From NCBI GenBank assembly GCA_013001485.1, contig JABDMN010000226.1:1-9401 (forward strand): 9,401 nucleotides of DNA. The letters are read 5' to 3'. The notes beneath the pieces are model-generated. The model was not told the DNA's origin. It ran no database searches and saw only the letters and a program-made list of their open reading frames with translations. Origin of the DNA: Acidimicrobiia bacterium (lineage in GTDB: Bacteria; Actinomycetota; Acidimicrobiia; Spongiisociales; UBA5794). Of the stretch, positions 1 to 6,428 are shown piece by piece (the first letter of the stretch is position 1; every line of letters starts with the position of its first letter). A program made the translations under genes and the position numbers.

Positions 1-405
1 GGCCTGTGCCTTCATCGCCTGTGCCTTGGCGACTCCCCAGGCAATGTGCGCCTCCCACGCCTCCTCTCCCAGCTCCGCCGACGAGGCAGGAGCCAGGCCG
101 TAGACGTCGCCGGGAAGGGCCTGGGCCACAGCCTCGTCCCGCTGCGGCGGCTCGAGTCCGGCCGCAGCGAGAGCCTCCCCAACAATGGCAGTCGCCTCCT
201 GGGTCAATTCAAGCGGGCTGCGCCGCTGGTCGCCGAATGGCTGGCTCAGAAGCGCGTTGAGCTCCGTGCGGAGCCAGGTGACGGCGCTATTGATGGCCTC
301 CCCGAGATCGGTCTCCGTCCACCCCCGGGTCCCGGCCACCCCACGGACGTACTCCGGGAAGGCCGCTAGGAATGCATCGATCAGGCGTGCAGAGGCTTCA
401 TTCAT
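1..405 (-). CDS. Hypothetical protein, N-terminal 135 residues (partial, runs off the left edge)
   Basis: An open frame of 135 codons runs from an ATG at 405 down to base 1 without a stop, so the C terminus lies outside the window. I do not recognise the family. The visible part is soluble, with no signal peptide or membrane segment. It starts MNEASARLIDAFLAAF, is rich in Ala, Glu and Leu with likely amphipathic helices, and near the edge carries the stretch GLAPASSAELGEEAWEAH followed by IAWGVAKAQAM. GC-rich third codon positions and the absence of stops support real coding; the overlapping plus-strand frames here give Arg/Pro-rich, unnatural proteins. An in-frame TAG four codons before the ATG rules out a longer N terminus. 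The purine-rich GCGGAG abuts the ATG with no spacer, so the start may be leaderless. It is divergent from the lipoprotein gene at 474. Function unknown. Confidence 0.7.
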   Translation of the reverse strand, partial: MNEASARLIDAFLAAFPEYVRGVAGTRGWTETDLGEAINSAVTWLRTELNALLSQPFGDQRRSPLELTQEATAIVGEALAAAGLEPPQRDEAVAQALPGDVYGLAPASSAELGEEAWEAHIAWGVAKAQAMKAQA

Positions 406-473
406 CTCCGCAGGCTAAATCTCGTCGTTGTCCTTGCCGATGCGTACCATCGAGACCCCGGGAAAAGGTGCGT
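406..473. promoter_or_regulatory. Short divergent intergenic region
   Basis: These 68 bases separate the two divergently transcribed genes at the left of the window, so promoters for both are expected in or next to it. I see no convincing -35/-10 pair on either strand. An imperfect inverted repeat, GATG-5 nt-CATC, lies at about 439-451 and contains GTAC at its centre; it could be an operator but is short enough to be chance. A purine-rich GGGAAAAGG at 460-468 is the likely ribosome-binding site of the plus-strand gene, 5 nt before its ATG. The assignment as a regulatory region rests on gene arrangement only. Confidence 0.35.
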
Positions 474-1469
474 ATGAGAAAGCTGTGGCGACTGGCGATC
501 GTTCTCGTCCTTCTGTTGTCGGCGTGCGAGATGCAGGCGAACTTCATCTTCGACTTCGAGGAAGACGGGACCGGCGAGTTCAACTTCGAGATGGGCTTCG
601 ACGAAGAGATGGAGCAACTCCTCGCCCTCGGGTCCGACGGTGAGTTCGAGTTCAACACACTCGCCGAACAGTTCAACGCGGATGTGCCTGGAGGGCAGGT
701 CGAGGAGTTCGAACGCGATGGCCTGCGCTTCTTCGGGGCGTCAGTGCCTTTCACCGACGCGCCGTCGCTCGAAGCCGAGGTTTTCGGCCCCGACAGCCCA
801 TTCGAGACGTTCGACTTCTCCATCGATGGCGACATCGTCACCCTGAACGCCGACGTTGACACCTCTGAGGCTTTCGACACGGGAGAGATTCCAGCCGATC
901 AGGTTCCGGAGGGCTTCGACCTCGACGAAGTCTTCGGCATCCACTTCCAGGTCGGAATGCCGGGTGAAGTCACGTCACACAACGCAGACCGCGTGCTCTC
1001 CAACGGACTTCTCGAATGGGACCTGCCGCTCGTGTCGGGAGCCCCTCTGACACTCCAGGCGACGTCGGACTTGAGCGGTGGCGGATTCCCCTGGACGATG
1101 ATCCTGATCATCGGCTTGCTCATTATTGCCGCCCTCGTGGTAGCCATCGTGCTCGCCACTCGTCGCAATCAGTCCGTCGAAGCACTGGCCGCTACCGGCG
1201 AATCGGCGCCACCGTCGAGTTGGCTGGACACGGGTGCACCCGAGCCGACGGATTCGGGCGCCGTCGTGTCGGAGACGGTCACACCTGAGCCGTCGACGGC
1301 AGCGGCAGAGCCGGTGGCGATGGTGGCCGAGGAAGCCGAGACGGCTGCCGCGCAAGTGACCGACGACCTGGTCGAAGCAGCAGACGCACCGACCGATGAG
1401 GTGTCCCAAGCGGCAGGCGAAGCCGCCGATGAGCTCACAGATGACGAACCGGAGTTCCCGCCCGCTTAG
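474..1469 (+). CDS. LppM-like membrane-anchored lipoprotein with acidic C-terminal tail
   Basis: A 331-residue envelope protein. Residues 1-18 form a lipoprotein signal peptide (MRKLWRLAIVLVLLLSAC), with a lipobox LSAC placing the lipidated cysteine at 18. Residues 19-205 are an acidic ectodomain with alternating beta-type strands (NFIFDFEEDGTGEF), resembling the LppM family of actinobacterial lipoproteins. A single transmembrane helix follows at 207-228, then Arg-Arg at 230-231, then about 100 residues rich in Ala, Glu, Asp, Pro and Thr with a net negative charge. The positive-inside rule puts this tail in the cytoplasm. The ATG at 474 is chosen because it begins the signal peptide and has GGGAAAAGG 5 nt upstream; the same frame is open back to 372 but that extension is Arg/Cys-rich and lacks signal character. 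Its stop lies 4 nt from the stop of the convergent transporter gene. The family call is moderate; the molecular function of LppM proteins is poorly known. Confidence 0.8.
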   Translation: MRKLWRLAIVLVLLLSACEMQANFIFDFEEDGTGEFNFEMGFDEEMEQLLALGSDGEFEFNTLAEQFNADVPGGQVEEFERDGLRFFGASVPFTDAPSLEAEVFGPDSPFETFDFSIDGDIVTLNADVDTSEAFDTGEIPADQVPEGFDLDEVFGIHFQVGMPGEVTSHNADRVLSNGLLEWDLPLVSGAPLTLQATSDLSGGGFPWTMILIIGLLIIAALVVAIVLATRRNQSVEALAATGESAPPSSWLDTGAPEPTDSGAVVSETVTPEPSTAAAEPVAMVAEEAETAAAQVTDDLVEAADAPTDEVSQAAGEAADELTDDEPEFPPA

Positions 1470-1473
1470 GCGC

Positions 1474-2670
1474 TCACTCCTCCTCGTCGAGCTGCTTGCG
1501 GAGCCGACCGAACAGGGTCGACTCGGCATCGACAGACACCAGCATCGCTTCGCCAGCCTCGTGCCACGACTGGTCGAGGATTCGTGTCCGCCACATGTGG
1601 CCGGAGACGATCTTGACGATGGCTGCGACCGGCACGGCGAGAATCACGCCCCAGATGCCGGCAACGGCACCACCACCCAGCAAAACCAGGATGATCACGG
1701 CGGGGTGGAGCCGCACCGTTGCTCGCAGCACTGTGGGGCTGATGAAGTTGTTGTCGATCTGCTGGACGACCAGGGCCACGACGCCGGCAAGCAGAGCCGT
1801 GGTCACGTCCGCAGCCGCCAGACCGGCGAGCACTCCGAGCCCCCCACCGACCCAAGGACCGACGAAGGGGATGATGTTCAAGAGACCGGCGACCATCCCG
1901 ATAATCAGCCAGAACGGGAGGTCGATGATGAAGAACCCGATGCTCATCAGAACGCCAACGATGAGCGCAACGAACAGCTGGCCTCGTAGGAATCCCCCCA
2001 GCGCATGGTTGATCTGGCGGCCGACGTGGACTCCTTCCTCGCGAGCCGAATCGGGAAGCAGCGCGACGGTCTCTTCGCGGAGGCGAGGCAGGTCGAGAAG
2101 CACGTAGAAAGCCAGCACCGGGACGAGGAAGAACACGAGCAACGCCTCGAGTAGCCCCAGTGTGAAGTCACCGAGGCGAGTGAGCGCCTGAGAGACGATC
2201 TCCTCCTGGTTGCGGAGATCGGCGAGGAGATCGGCTGCTTCGTCGTAGGTGGGCATCACGACGCTGTCGAGACCTGCCCCATCGAGCAGATCCTGTATCT
2301 GAATCCGGGCGTCCTCGTACACCTGCGGGAAGTCAGAGGTCAGATCTGACGTCTGGGAGGCGATCTGGGGACCGACGATGAACCCGATGCCCACCAAAAG
2401 CCCGGTGAAGGCGAGGTAGGCGATGACGACCGCCAGCCACCTGGGCAGCTTGCCCCGGAGCGGGCGCGGCATCGACCGACCCTCCAGCCGCTTCACGAGG
2501 GGGTTGAGAATGTAGATGAGGGCCACCGACAGCACGATCGGTGCGATGAGTACCTGGATGCGCACGAGCACCCAGATGAAGACCCAGGCAAGCAATAGAA
2601 CACCGAGCACGGACCACGAGCCGAGACCCACCCGGCGAATCAGCCCGGACAACTCGGAGCGTGTCGCCAT
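1474..2670 (-). CDS. AI-2E family transporter (UPF0118/PerM-like membrane protein)
   Basis: A 398-residue polytopic inner-membrane protein. Hydrophobic segments fall at about 19-37, 40-57, 78-100, 160-182, 211-262 (probably two helices), 268-290 and 313-345. Between helices 3 and 4 is a soluble stretch of about 55 residues, as usual in this family. Family hallmarks are visible: LLNIIPFVGPWVGG at about 253-266, QQIDNNFISPTVL at about 303-315, and LHPAVIILV followed by GIWGVILAVP near 321-347. Members move small molecules or ions: AI-2 export is described for TqsA, Na+/H+ antiport for some others. The substrate here cannot be read from sequence. Its ATG overlaps the stop of the upstream DUF3263 gene by one base (TGATG), so translation is probably coupled. 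It is the last gene of the minus-strand run and converges on the lipoprotein gene with 4 nt between stops. I see no hairpin terminator there. Confidence 0.9.
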   Translation of the reverse strand: MATRSELSGLIRRVGLGSWSVLGVLLLAWVFIWVLVRIQVLIAPIVLSVALIYILNPLVKRLEGRSMPRPLRGKLPRWLAVVIAYLAFTGLLVGIGFIVGPQIASQTSDLTSDFPQVYEDARIQIQDLLDGAGLDSVVMPTYDEAADLLADLRNQEEIVSQALTRLGDFTLGLLEALLVFFLVPVLAFYVLLDLPRLREETVALLPDSAREEGVHVGRQINHALGGFLRGQLFVALIVGVLMSIGFFIIDLPFWLIIGMVAGLLNIIPFVGPWVGGGLGVLAGLAAADVTTALLAGVVALVVQQIDNNFISPTVLRATVRLHPAVIILVLLGGGAVAGIWGVILAVPVAAIVKIVSGHMWRTRILDQSWHEAGEAMLVSVDAESTLFGRLRKQLDEEE

Positions 2671-2912
2671 CAGCCGTCGCCGAGTCGCTGGGACGCTCGG
2701 GCGAGCCGCCCGTCGCGCACCCGCCGCAAGCGGTAGATCACCATGGGATGGGCCTCGCAGGCATCGGCATCATCCATGAGACGCCGCAGAGCCTGGTAGT
2801 AGCGGGTAGCGCTCATCCCGAGGTACTCGCGGATCGATCGATCCTTGGGGCCGGGAAACAACCACCAGGACTCCTCGAATTCGAGGATTGCAGTATCACG
2901 ATCGCTGAGCAC
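2670..2912 (-). CDS. DUF3263 family small protein, putative helix-turn-helix
   Basis: An 80-residue protein matching the actinobacterial DUF3263 pattern. It shows LSDRDTAILEFEESWW at the N terminus, then K23 and IREYLGMSATRYYQALRRL (27-45), then HPMVIYRLRRVR. The IREYLGMSATRYYQ segment looks like a helix-turn-helix in which GMS starts the turn and ATRYYQ the recognition helix, so a DNA-binding role is plausible but inferred. I start it at the GTG at 2912, which gives exactly the family N terminus (V/M-LSDRD). The same frame is open to 3026 but that extension runs inside the upstream gene and is Arg/Ser-rich. There is no good Shine-Dalgarno sequence, and a hairpin covers the GTG (2910-2937). 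The gene lies 43 nt after the DUF5698/DUF2179 gene and its stop overlaps the transporter start, implying one transcript. Confidence 0.8.
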   Translation of the reverse strand: MLSDRDTAILEFEESWWLFPGPKDRSIREYLGMSATRYYQALRRLMDDADACEAHPMVIYRLRRVRDGRLARASQRLGDG

Positions 2913-2937
2913 GGCGCCAATGTATCCAGCGCCTGTG
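2910..2937 (-). promoter_or_regulatory. Imperfect inverted repeat covering the DUF3263 start codon
   Basis: On the minus strand the arms CACaGGCGC and GCGCCGTG flank an 11-nt loop, TGGATACATTG. That gives eight pairs with one bulged A. The 3' arm contains the GTG start codon of the DUF3263 gene, and the only SD-like bases (GGA) sit in the loop. In RNA this could restrict ribosome access and make translation depend on ribosomes finishing the upstream gene, whose stop is 18 nt before the hairpin. The pairing is directly visible; a regulatory role is inference, and GC-rich DNA makes such hairpins by chance. Confidence 0.25.
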
Positions 2938-2955
2938 ACACGACTGGGGATTTCG

Positions 2956-3483
2956 CTAGCGGCGCAAGAGCGACCGGCGCCGCTCCAGGCGCGGCGTGTC
3001 GATGTCCTCCGCCGTGACGAAGGCATCAGGGTTGAGCGCCCGGATCCGTTCCAATACCTCCGGGTACTCCCGACGGGGTATCACCGAGAAGGCAATCCGA
3101 ACGTCTCCCTGCAGCCCTTCGCCGTTGACGACCGTCACGCCATGGCCGAGGCGACGCAATGCCGGGGCAACGTCCGGACTGTCCACCGAGGTCACCACTC
3201 GCAGGATGCGCTTGCCGAGGGCGAGCCAGCGCTCGATCGTCGATCCGAGCACGGTGCCCGTGGCGAACCCGGCCGCAAAGGCAACCACCTTGAACGGCGA
3301 GTCGAGGTTGTCGATGACGAGCACCGCGGCGAGCACCCACGTCAATGACTCGAAGAAGCCGAGAATGCCGGCGACCGCCCGCATGCCGCGCAACAGCATC
3401 ACGATGCGCAAAGTGCCGAGCGACACGTCGACGACGCGCAAGGCAAAGATCAACAGAACGAGCAGAAAGGTGCCCATATCCAT
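2956..3483 (-). CDS. DUF5698/DUF2179 membrane protein (UPF0316, YebE-like)
   Basis: A 175-residue protein with two parts. Residues 1-95 hold about three hydrophobic segments, including LLVLLIFALRVVDVSLGTLR near the start and VVAFAAGFATGTVLGSTIE, which match the DUF5698 membrane domain. Residues about 100-165 are soluble, with VVNGEGLQGDVRIAFSVIPRREYPEV, typical of a C-terminal DUF2179 domain. An Arg-rich end (RLERRRSLLRR) follows. DUF2179 occurs in many bacterial membrane proteins, and a ligand-sensing role is suspected but unproven here. Start choice is uncertain: in-frame candidates are GTG 3489, ATG 3483 and ATG 3477; GGGG precedes the last at better spacing. I take ATG 3483 as the compromise. 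The gene begins only 13 nt after the 3' end of the tRNA-Thr, so its message is probably released by tRNA processing. The DUF3263 gene follows after 43 nt. Confidence 0.82.
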   Translation of the reverse strand: MDMGTFLLVLLIFALRVVDVSLGTLRIVMLLRGMRAVAGILGFFESLTWVLAAVLVIDNLDSPFKVVAFAAGFATGTVLGSTIERWLALGKRILRVVTSVDSPDVAPALRRLGHGVTVVNGEGLQGDVRIAFSVIPRREYPEVLERIRALNPDAFVTAEDIDTPRLERRRSLLRR

Positions 3484-3496
3484 CCCCACTGGTGGG

Positions 3497-3569
3497 AGCT
3501 GGCGGCGGGATTCGAACCCGCGACCTGCCGCTTACAAGGCGGCTGCTCTTCCAACTGAGCTACGCCAGC
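3497..3569 (-). tRNA. tRNA-Thr (anticodon UGU)
   Basis: A complete 73-nt cloverleaf on the minus strand. The acceptor arms GCTGGCG and CGCCAGC pair over 7 bp, with discriminator U73. The D arm is GCTC-AGTTGGAA-GAGC. The anticodon stem GCCGC/GCGGC encloses the loop CTTGTAA, whose positions 34-36 are TGT, reading ACA threonine codons. The T arm is GCGGG-TTCGAAT-CCCGC. G1-C72, C2-G71, G35 and U36 agree with threonine identity. CCA is not encoded: the bases after the discriminator are CCCA. It lies 8 nt after the rlmB stop and 13 nt before the DUF5698 gene, so it is probably cut out of a polycistronic transcript. An origin as an integration site is not supported: no integrase or duplicated 3' end is visible. 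Confidence 0.95.
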
Positions 3570-3577
3570 ACGGCTCG

Positions 3578-4315
3578 TCAGGTTACCCAGCCGCGGGCCC
3601 GAGCCAGCTCGTACATGGCAAGCGCTGCCGCCACCGACGCGTTGAGGCTCTCCGGCCCGGGCGCCATCGGGATCGACACCAACTGATCGCATCGCTCTGC
3701 GGCAAGCCGCGACAGCCCCTTGCCCTCGGCGCCGATCACGATGGCGACGGGCTCGGTGAAGAGCTTGGTGTCGTACAGGGTGGTCTCGGCATCGCCGGCC
3801 AGTCCGACCGTCCATACCTCGCGGCGGCGGAGGTGCTCGATGGCATCGGCCACCGAGCTGATCTCGCTGATCCGGAGATTCTCGAGGGCACCTGCTGCGG
3901 CTTTGAAGGCGGTTGCTCCGAGCGGTGCGGATCGGCGCCCGGATACGACGAGCCCCCCGACGCCGGCGGCCCAGGCGGTACGTGCGATGGCGCCGACGTT
4001 GCGGGGATCCGTCAGGTGATCGAAGACGACCAGCGCGGCGGGGTCCGGGGTCTGGTTGAGCAGCTCGTCGAGGCCAAGCGGTGGAATGGGCGTCGCCTCG
4101 GCGACGATGCCTTGCGGGGCACCGGTCCGCGCCAGCGGCCGAACGTCGTCGATGGTGTCGACAGTGACTCCGGAAGCCCGGGCCCGTCGTAGAAGATGGT
4201 CCAGCTCTCCCTGGCGGGAGTGCTCGACGACGATCCGAGTGACCCGACCGGCCTCAAGGGCGGCGGAGACGGCGTGGACGCCCTCGAGATCAGCGCCGAT
4301 GCCAGCGAGCGCCAT
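3578..4315 (-). CDS. rlmB: SpoU/TrmH-family rRNA 2'-O-methyltransferase (RlmB-like)
   Basis: A 245-residue cytoplasmic SAM-dependent methyltransferase of the SPOUT class. The N-terminal part (about 10-80) is the substrate-binding domain beginning LEGVHAVSAALEAGR, the usual RlmB opening. The knotted catalytic domain shows motif 1, DPRNVGAIAR at 103-112 with Asn106 and Arg112; motif 2, VIGAEGKGL at 183-191; and motif 3, IPMAPGPESLNASVA at 205-219. RlmB methylates the 2'-OH of G2251 in the 23S rRNA peptidyl-transferase region; the exact target here is inferred. The ATG at 4315 is chosen because it begins the family N terminus and has GAGGA upstream; no in-frame ATG, GTG or TTG follows closely. 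The start overlaps the 3' end of cysS by 26 nt, as expected in the conserved cysS-rlmB pair. The frame is open to 4528, but that extension is an antisense-like Ser/Arg-rich shadow inside cysS. Confidence 0.92.
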   Translation of the reverse strand: MALAGIGADLEGVHAVSAALEAGRVTRIVVEHSRQGELDHLLRRARASGVTVDTIDDVRPLARTGAPQGIVAEATPIPPLGLDELLNQTPDPAALVVFDHLTDPRNVGAIARTAWAAGVGGLVVSGRRSAPLGATAFKAAAGALENLRISEISSVADAIEHLRRREVWTVGLAGDAETTLYDTKLFTEPVAIVIGAEGKGLSRLAAERCDQLVSIPMAPGPESLNASVAAALAMYELARARGWVT

Positions 4316-5699
4316 CAGCAGTGTCCTCGACGACGATTCCGAGAGCGGCGAGCCCATCCCGGATGGCGTCGGCAGTGTCCCAGTCCTTGTCCGCTTTCGC
4401 CGATTGACGACGATCGACGAGCGCGTCGACCGTGGCCTCCGGAGCGAGATCCGGAGCCATGCCGAATCGTCCGGCCACGGCACTGAGTGACGAAGCGAGA
4501 TCGTCGAGCCCGGCTTCGGGCTGGGCAAGGTTGAGCACTCCGGTCATCTCGTCGTAGGCCGCGACGATGGCTGAAGCGCCCTCGCCCGCATCGAGGAGAC
4601 GGTTGCCCTCTCGAACCGCGTCGAACACGACACCCAGTGCCCCTGCCACATCGAAGTCATCGTGCATGCAAGTGCGGAACCGCTCGATCAGCCCTGGGTC
4701 GGAGGCCCCCTCGACCGGTCCGGGAACGCGGCGTCGGAACGACCACAGACGTTCCAAAGACGCCACCGCGTCGTGTATCGACTCCGACGTGAATTCGACA
4801 GGCTTGCGGTAGTGCGTGCGGAGATAGAACAGACGCACTGCCGTCGGGGGGTGGGTGTCGAGCGTCTCGAGCAGCCCGACCACATGCCCCGTGGACTTCG
4901 CCATCTTCTCTCCACCGAGATTCACCATGCCGTTGTGCAGCCAGTAGCGACAGAACGGTGCATCGGGATGTGCTGCCTCGGCCTGAGCTACCTCGTTCTC
5001 GTGGTGGGGGAATATCAGATCGATGCCGCCGGCATGGATGTCGAAGCCTTCACCGAGGTACTCCCGGGCCATGGCGGAGCACTCGATGTGCCACCCGGGT
5101 CGACCTGGGCCCCATGGCGAGTCCCAACTCGGCTCGCCGGGCTTGGCCCCTTTCCACAGGGCAAAGTCGAGGGGATCCCGCTTGTGTTCGCCAGGATCGA
5201 CCCGCGCCCCTGACTCGAGCTCGTCGATGCGCCGGCCAGAGAGCTTGCCGTACTCGGGAAACGATCGCACCGCGAAGTACACATCCCCACCAGAGGCATA
5301 GGCGTGATCGTCGTCGATCAGCGCCTGGATCATGTCGACCATCCCATCGATGTGTTCGGTGGCCTTTGGCTCGATTGTTGGTGGTTTCACACCCAGTCGT
5401 CGATAGCCTTCGGTGAACTCGGCGAGTGACCTGGCAGCCACCACGTCGCTACTGACCCCCTGCTCATGGGCGGCGTTGATGATCTTGTCGTCGACGTCGG
5501 TCACGTTCTGGACGTACGTGACCTCGAAACCTTCCCATTCGAGGAAGCGGCGGATCACATCGAAAACGACGGCGGCACGGCCGTGGCCCAGGTGCGGCGA
5601 TGTCTGAACGGTGGGCCCGCACACGTACATCGTCACGACACCGGGAACTCTCGGGGTGATGGCCTGCCGTTCTCGGCCCAACGTGTTGAATACCTGCAT
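4290..5699 (-). CDS. cysS: Cysteinyl-tRNA synthetase
   Basis: A 469-residue class I aminoacyl-tRNA synthetase that charges tRNA-Cys with cysteine in the cytoplasm, of normal family length. The HIGH motif appears as HLGHG at 36-40 after [12 protein letters not shown]. The KMSKS motif is KMAKS at 265-269. The zinc ligands known from E. coli CysRS map to Cys27, Cys207 (WHIECSAM), His232 and Glu236 (PHHENE). NVTDVDDKI at about 65-73 is another family block. The C-terminal DALR region and the usual [15 protein letters not shown] helix are present. Complete KMAKS, catalytic core and anticodon-binding regions argue for a true synthetase rather than the related mycothiol ligase MshC. It overlaps rlmB by 26 nt. 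Its start is only 36 nt from that of the divergent phosphodiesterase gene, and there is only a weak SD. The message may begin inside that gene or come from ispF upstream. Confidence 0.96.
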   Translation of the reverse strand: MQVFNTLGRERQAITPRVPGVVTMYVCGPTVQTSPHLGHGRAAVVFDVIRRFLEWEGFEVTYVQNVTDVDDKIINAAHEQGVSSDVVAARSLAEFTEGYRRLGVKPPTIEPKATEHIDGMVDMIQALIDDDHAYASGGDVYFAVRSFPEYGKLSGRRIDELESGARVDPGEHKRDPLDFALWKGAKPGEPSWDSPWGPGRPGWHIECSAMAREYLGEGFDIHAGGIDLIFPHHENEVAQAEAAHPDAPFCRYWLHNGMVNLGGEKMAKSTGHVVGLLETLDTHPPTAVRLFYLRTHYRKPVEFTSESIHDAVASLERLWSFRRRVPGPVEGASDPGLIERFRTCMHDDFDVAGALGVVFDAVREGNRLLDAGEGASAIVAAYDEMTGVLNLAQPEAGLDDLASSLSAVAGRFGMAPDLAPEATVDALVDRRQSAKADKDWDTADAIRDGLAALGIVVEDTADGARWHRR

Positions 5700-5735
5700 G
5701 AGTCAGCCGATGCTATCGAGCTTGGAGCCACGCAC

Positions 5736-6428
5736 ATGACACCCTCGCTCCCCGACCACCCCATCGTGCTCGGACATCGGGGCTCATCGGCCCACGCCAC
5801 GGAGAACACCATCGAGGCCTTCCAACTTGCCATCGAGCAGGGAGGGGCTGGTGTGGAGCTCGACGTTCGCCGGACGTCCGACGGCATGCTCGTCGTTCAT
5901 CACGATGCCGTGATCGAGGGCGTGGGGCCGATCATTGAGACACGGGCCGCCGATCTCCCCGACCACGTGCCTGGTCTCGAGGACGCACTGGACGCATGCT
6001 CGGGCTCGATCGTCAACGTCGAGATCAAGAACTCACCGTCCGACCCGGACTGGGATCCGGACGATGACGTGGCCGGGATGGTCGCGGCTCTCGTCACCAA
6101 CCGTGCCGGCATCGTTGTCTCGTCATTCAATCCGGCCACGGTTGCCGCTGTGGGCGCTGCCAGCCCACAGGTCGCACGAGGCTTGCTGCTCCCTCCCGGC
6201 GTGGTGATCACCGACGTGCTGGTCGACGCGGCTGCGGCCGGCATCTGGGCCCTTCACCCGCACTGGTCATCGCTCGAGAGGGACACCGTTGCCGCCATCC
6301 ACGACGCCGGCCTGGTTGTCGTCGTTTGGACGGTCGACGACCCAAAGATGCTGCAGCTGCTGGCCAGCTGGGAGGTCGATGTGGTGATCAGCAACGATGT
6401 GGCGGCTGCAGTCGCTGCACTGACCTAG
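5736..6428 (+). CDS. Glycerophosphodiester phosphodiesterase, cytoplasmic UgpQ-like
   Basis: A 230-residue TIM-barrel enzyme that would hydrolyse glycerophosphodiesters to glycerol-3-phosphate and an alcohol. The GDPD signature is present: VLGHRGSSAHATENTIEAF (11-29) with His14 and Arg15; VELDVRRTSDG (40-50) with Glu41 and Asp43; VVHHD (53-57) with His56; VNVEIKN (93-99) with Glu96 and Lys98; and VVWTVDD (206-212). There is no signal peptide, so it should be cytoplasmic. The ATG at 5736 has GGAG 9 nt upstream and gives the usual short N terminus; the frame stays open to 5466 but that part is antisense to cysS and not protein-like. This is the only plus-strand gene in the block, placed between ispF and cysS, which are usually contiguous. 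Its stop interlocks with that of ispF over 4 nt, and its start is 36 nt from that of cysS. Confidence 0.93.
   Translation: MTPSLPDHPIVLGHRGSSAHATENTIEAFQLAIEQGGAGVELDVRRTSDGMLVVHHDAVIEGVGPIIETRAADLPDHVPGLEDALDACSGSIVNVEIKNSPSDPDWDPDDDVAGMVAALVTNRAGIVVSSFNPATVAAVGAASPQVARGLLLPPGVVITDVLVDAAAAGIWALHPHWSSLERDTVAAIHDAGLVVVVWTVDDPKMLQLLASWEVDVVISNDVAAAVAALT

Noticed and set aside
398..880. 160-codon minus-strand frame, and similar long frames antisense to the lipoprotein gene (including 975-1529)
   Set aside because: These lie opposite a gene with signal peptide, lipobox and membrane helix; their translations are low-complexity Ser/Arg/Cys-rich and have no RBS.
1460..1480. Bidirectional terminator between the lipoprotein and transporter genes
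   Set aside because: Only 4 nt separate the stops and I see no stable hairpin followed by a T-run on either strand.
1396..2107. Two long plus-strand frames opposite the transporter gene (about 200 codons each)
   Set aside because: The minus strand encodes a complete AI-2E-family protein with family motifs; the opposite frames are rich in Gln, Asp, His, Pro or Arg and look like shadows.
3497..3569. tRNA-Thr as an integration site for a mobile element
   Set aside because: No integrase, no repeated tRNA 3' end and only conserved housekeeping-type genes follow.
2996..4192. 398-codon plus-strand open frame
   Set aside because: It runs antisense through the DUF5698 gene, the tRNA-Thr and rlmB. 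Its protein is Ser/Arg/Thr-rich with no recognisable domain. It is the shadow frame expected opposite GC-rich genes.
4316..4528. Longer N terminus for the RlmB-like protein
   Set aside because: It would lie wholly within the cysS 3' end, is Ser/Arg-rich, and RlmB proteins begin close to the GVHAV segment.
5466..5735. Longer N terminus for the GDPD protein
   Set aside because: This stretch is antisense to the 5' end of cysS and is not protein-like; the ATG at 5736 has a GGAG and gives the family-typical start.
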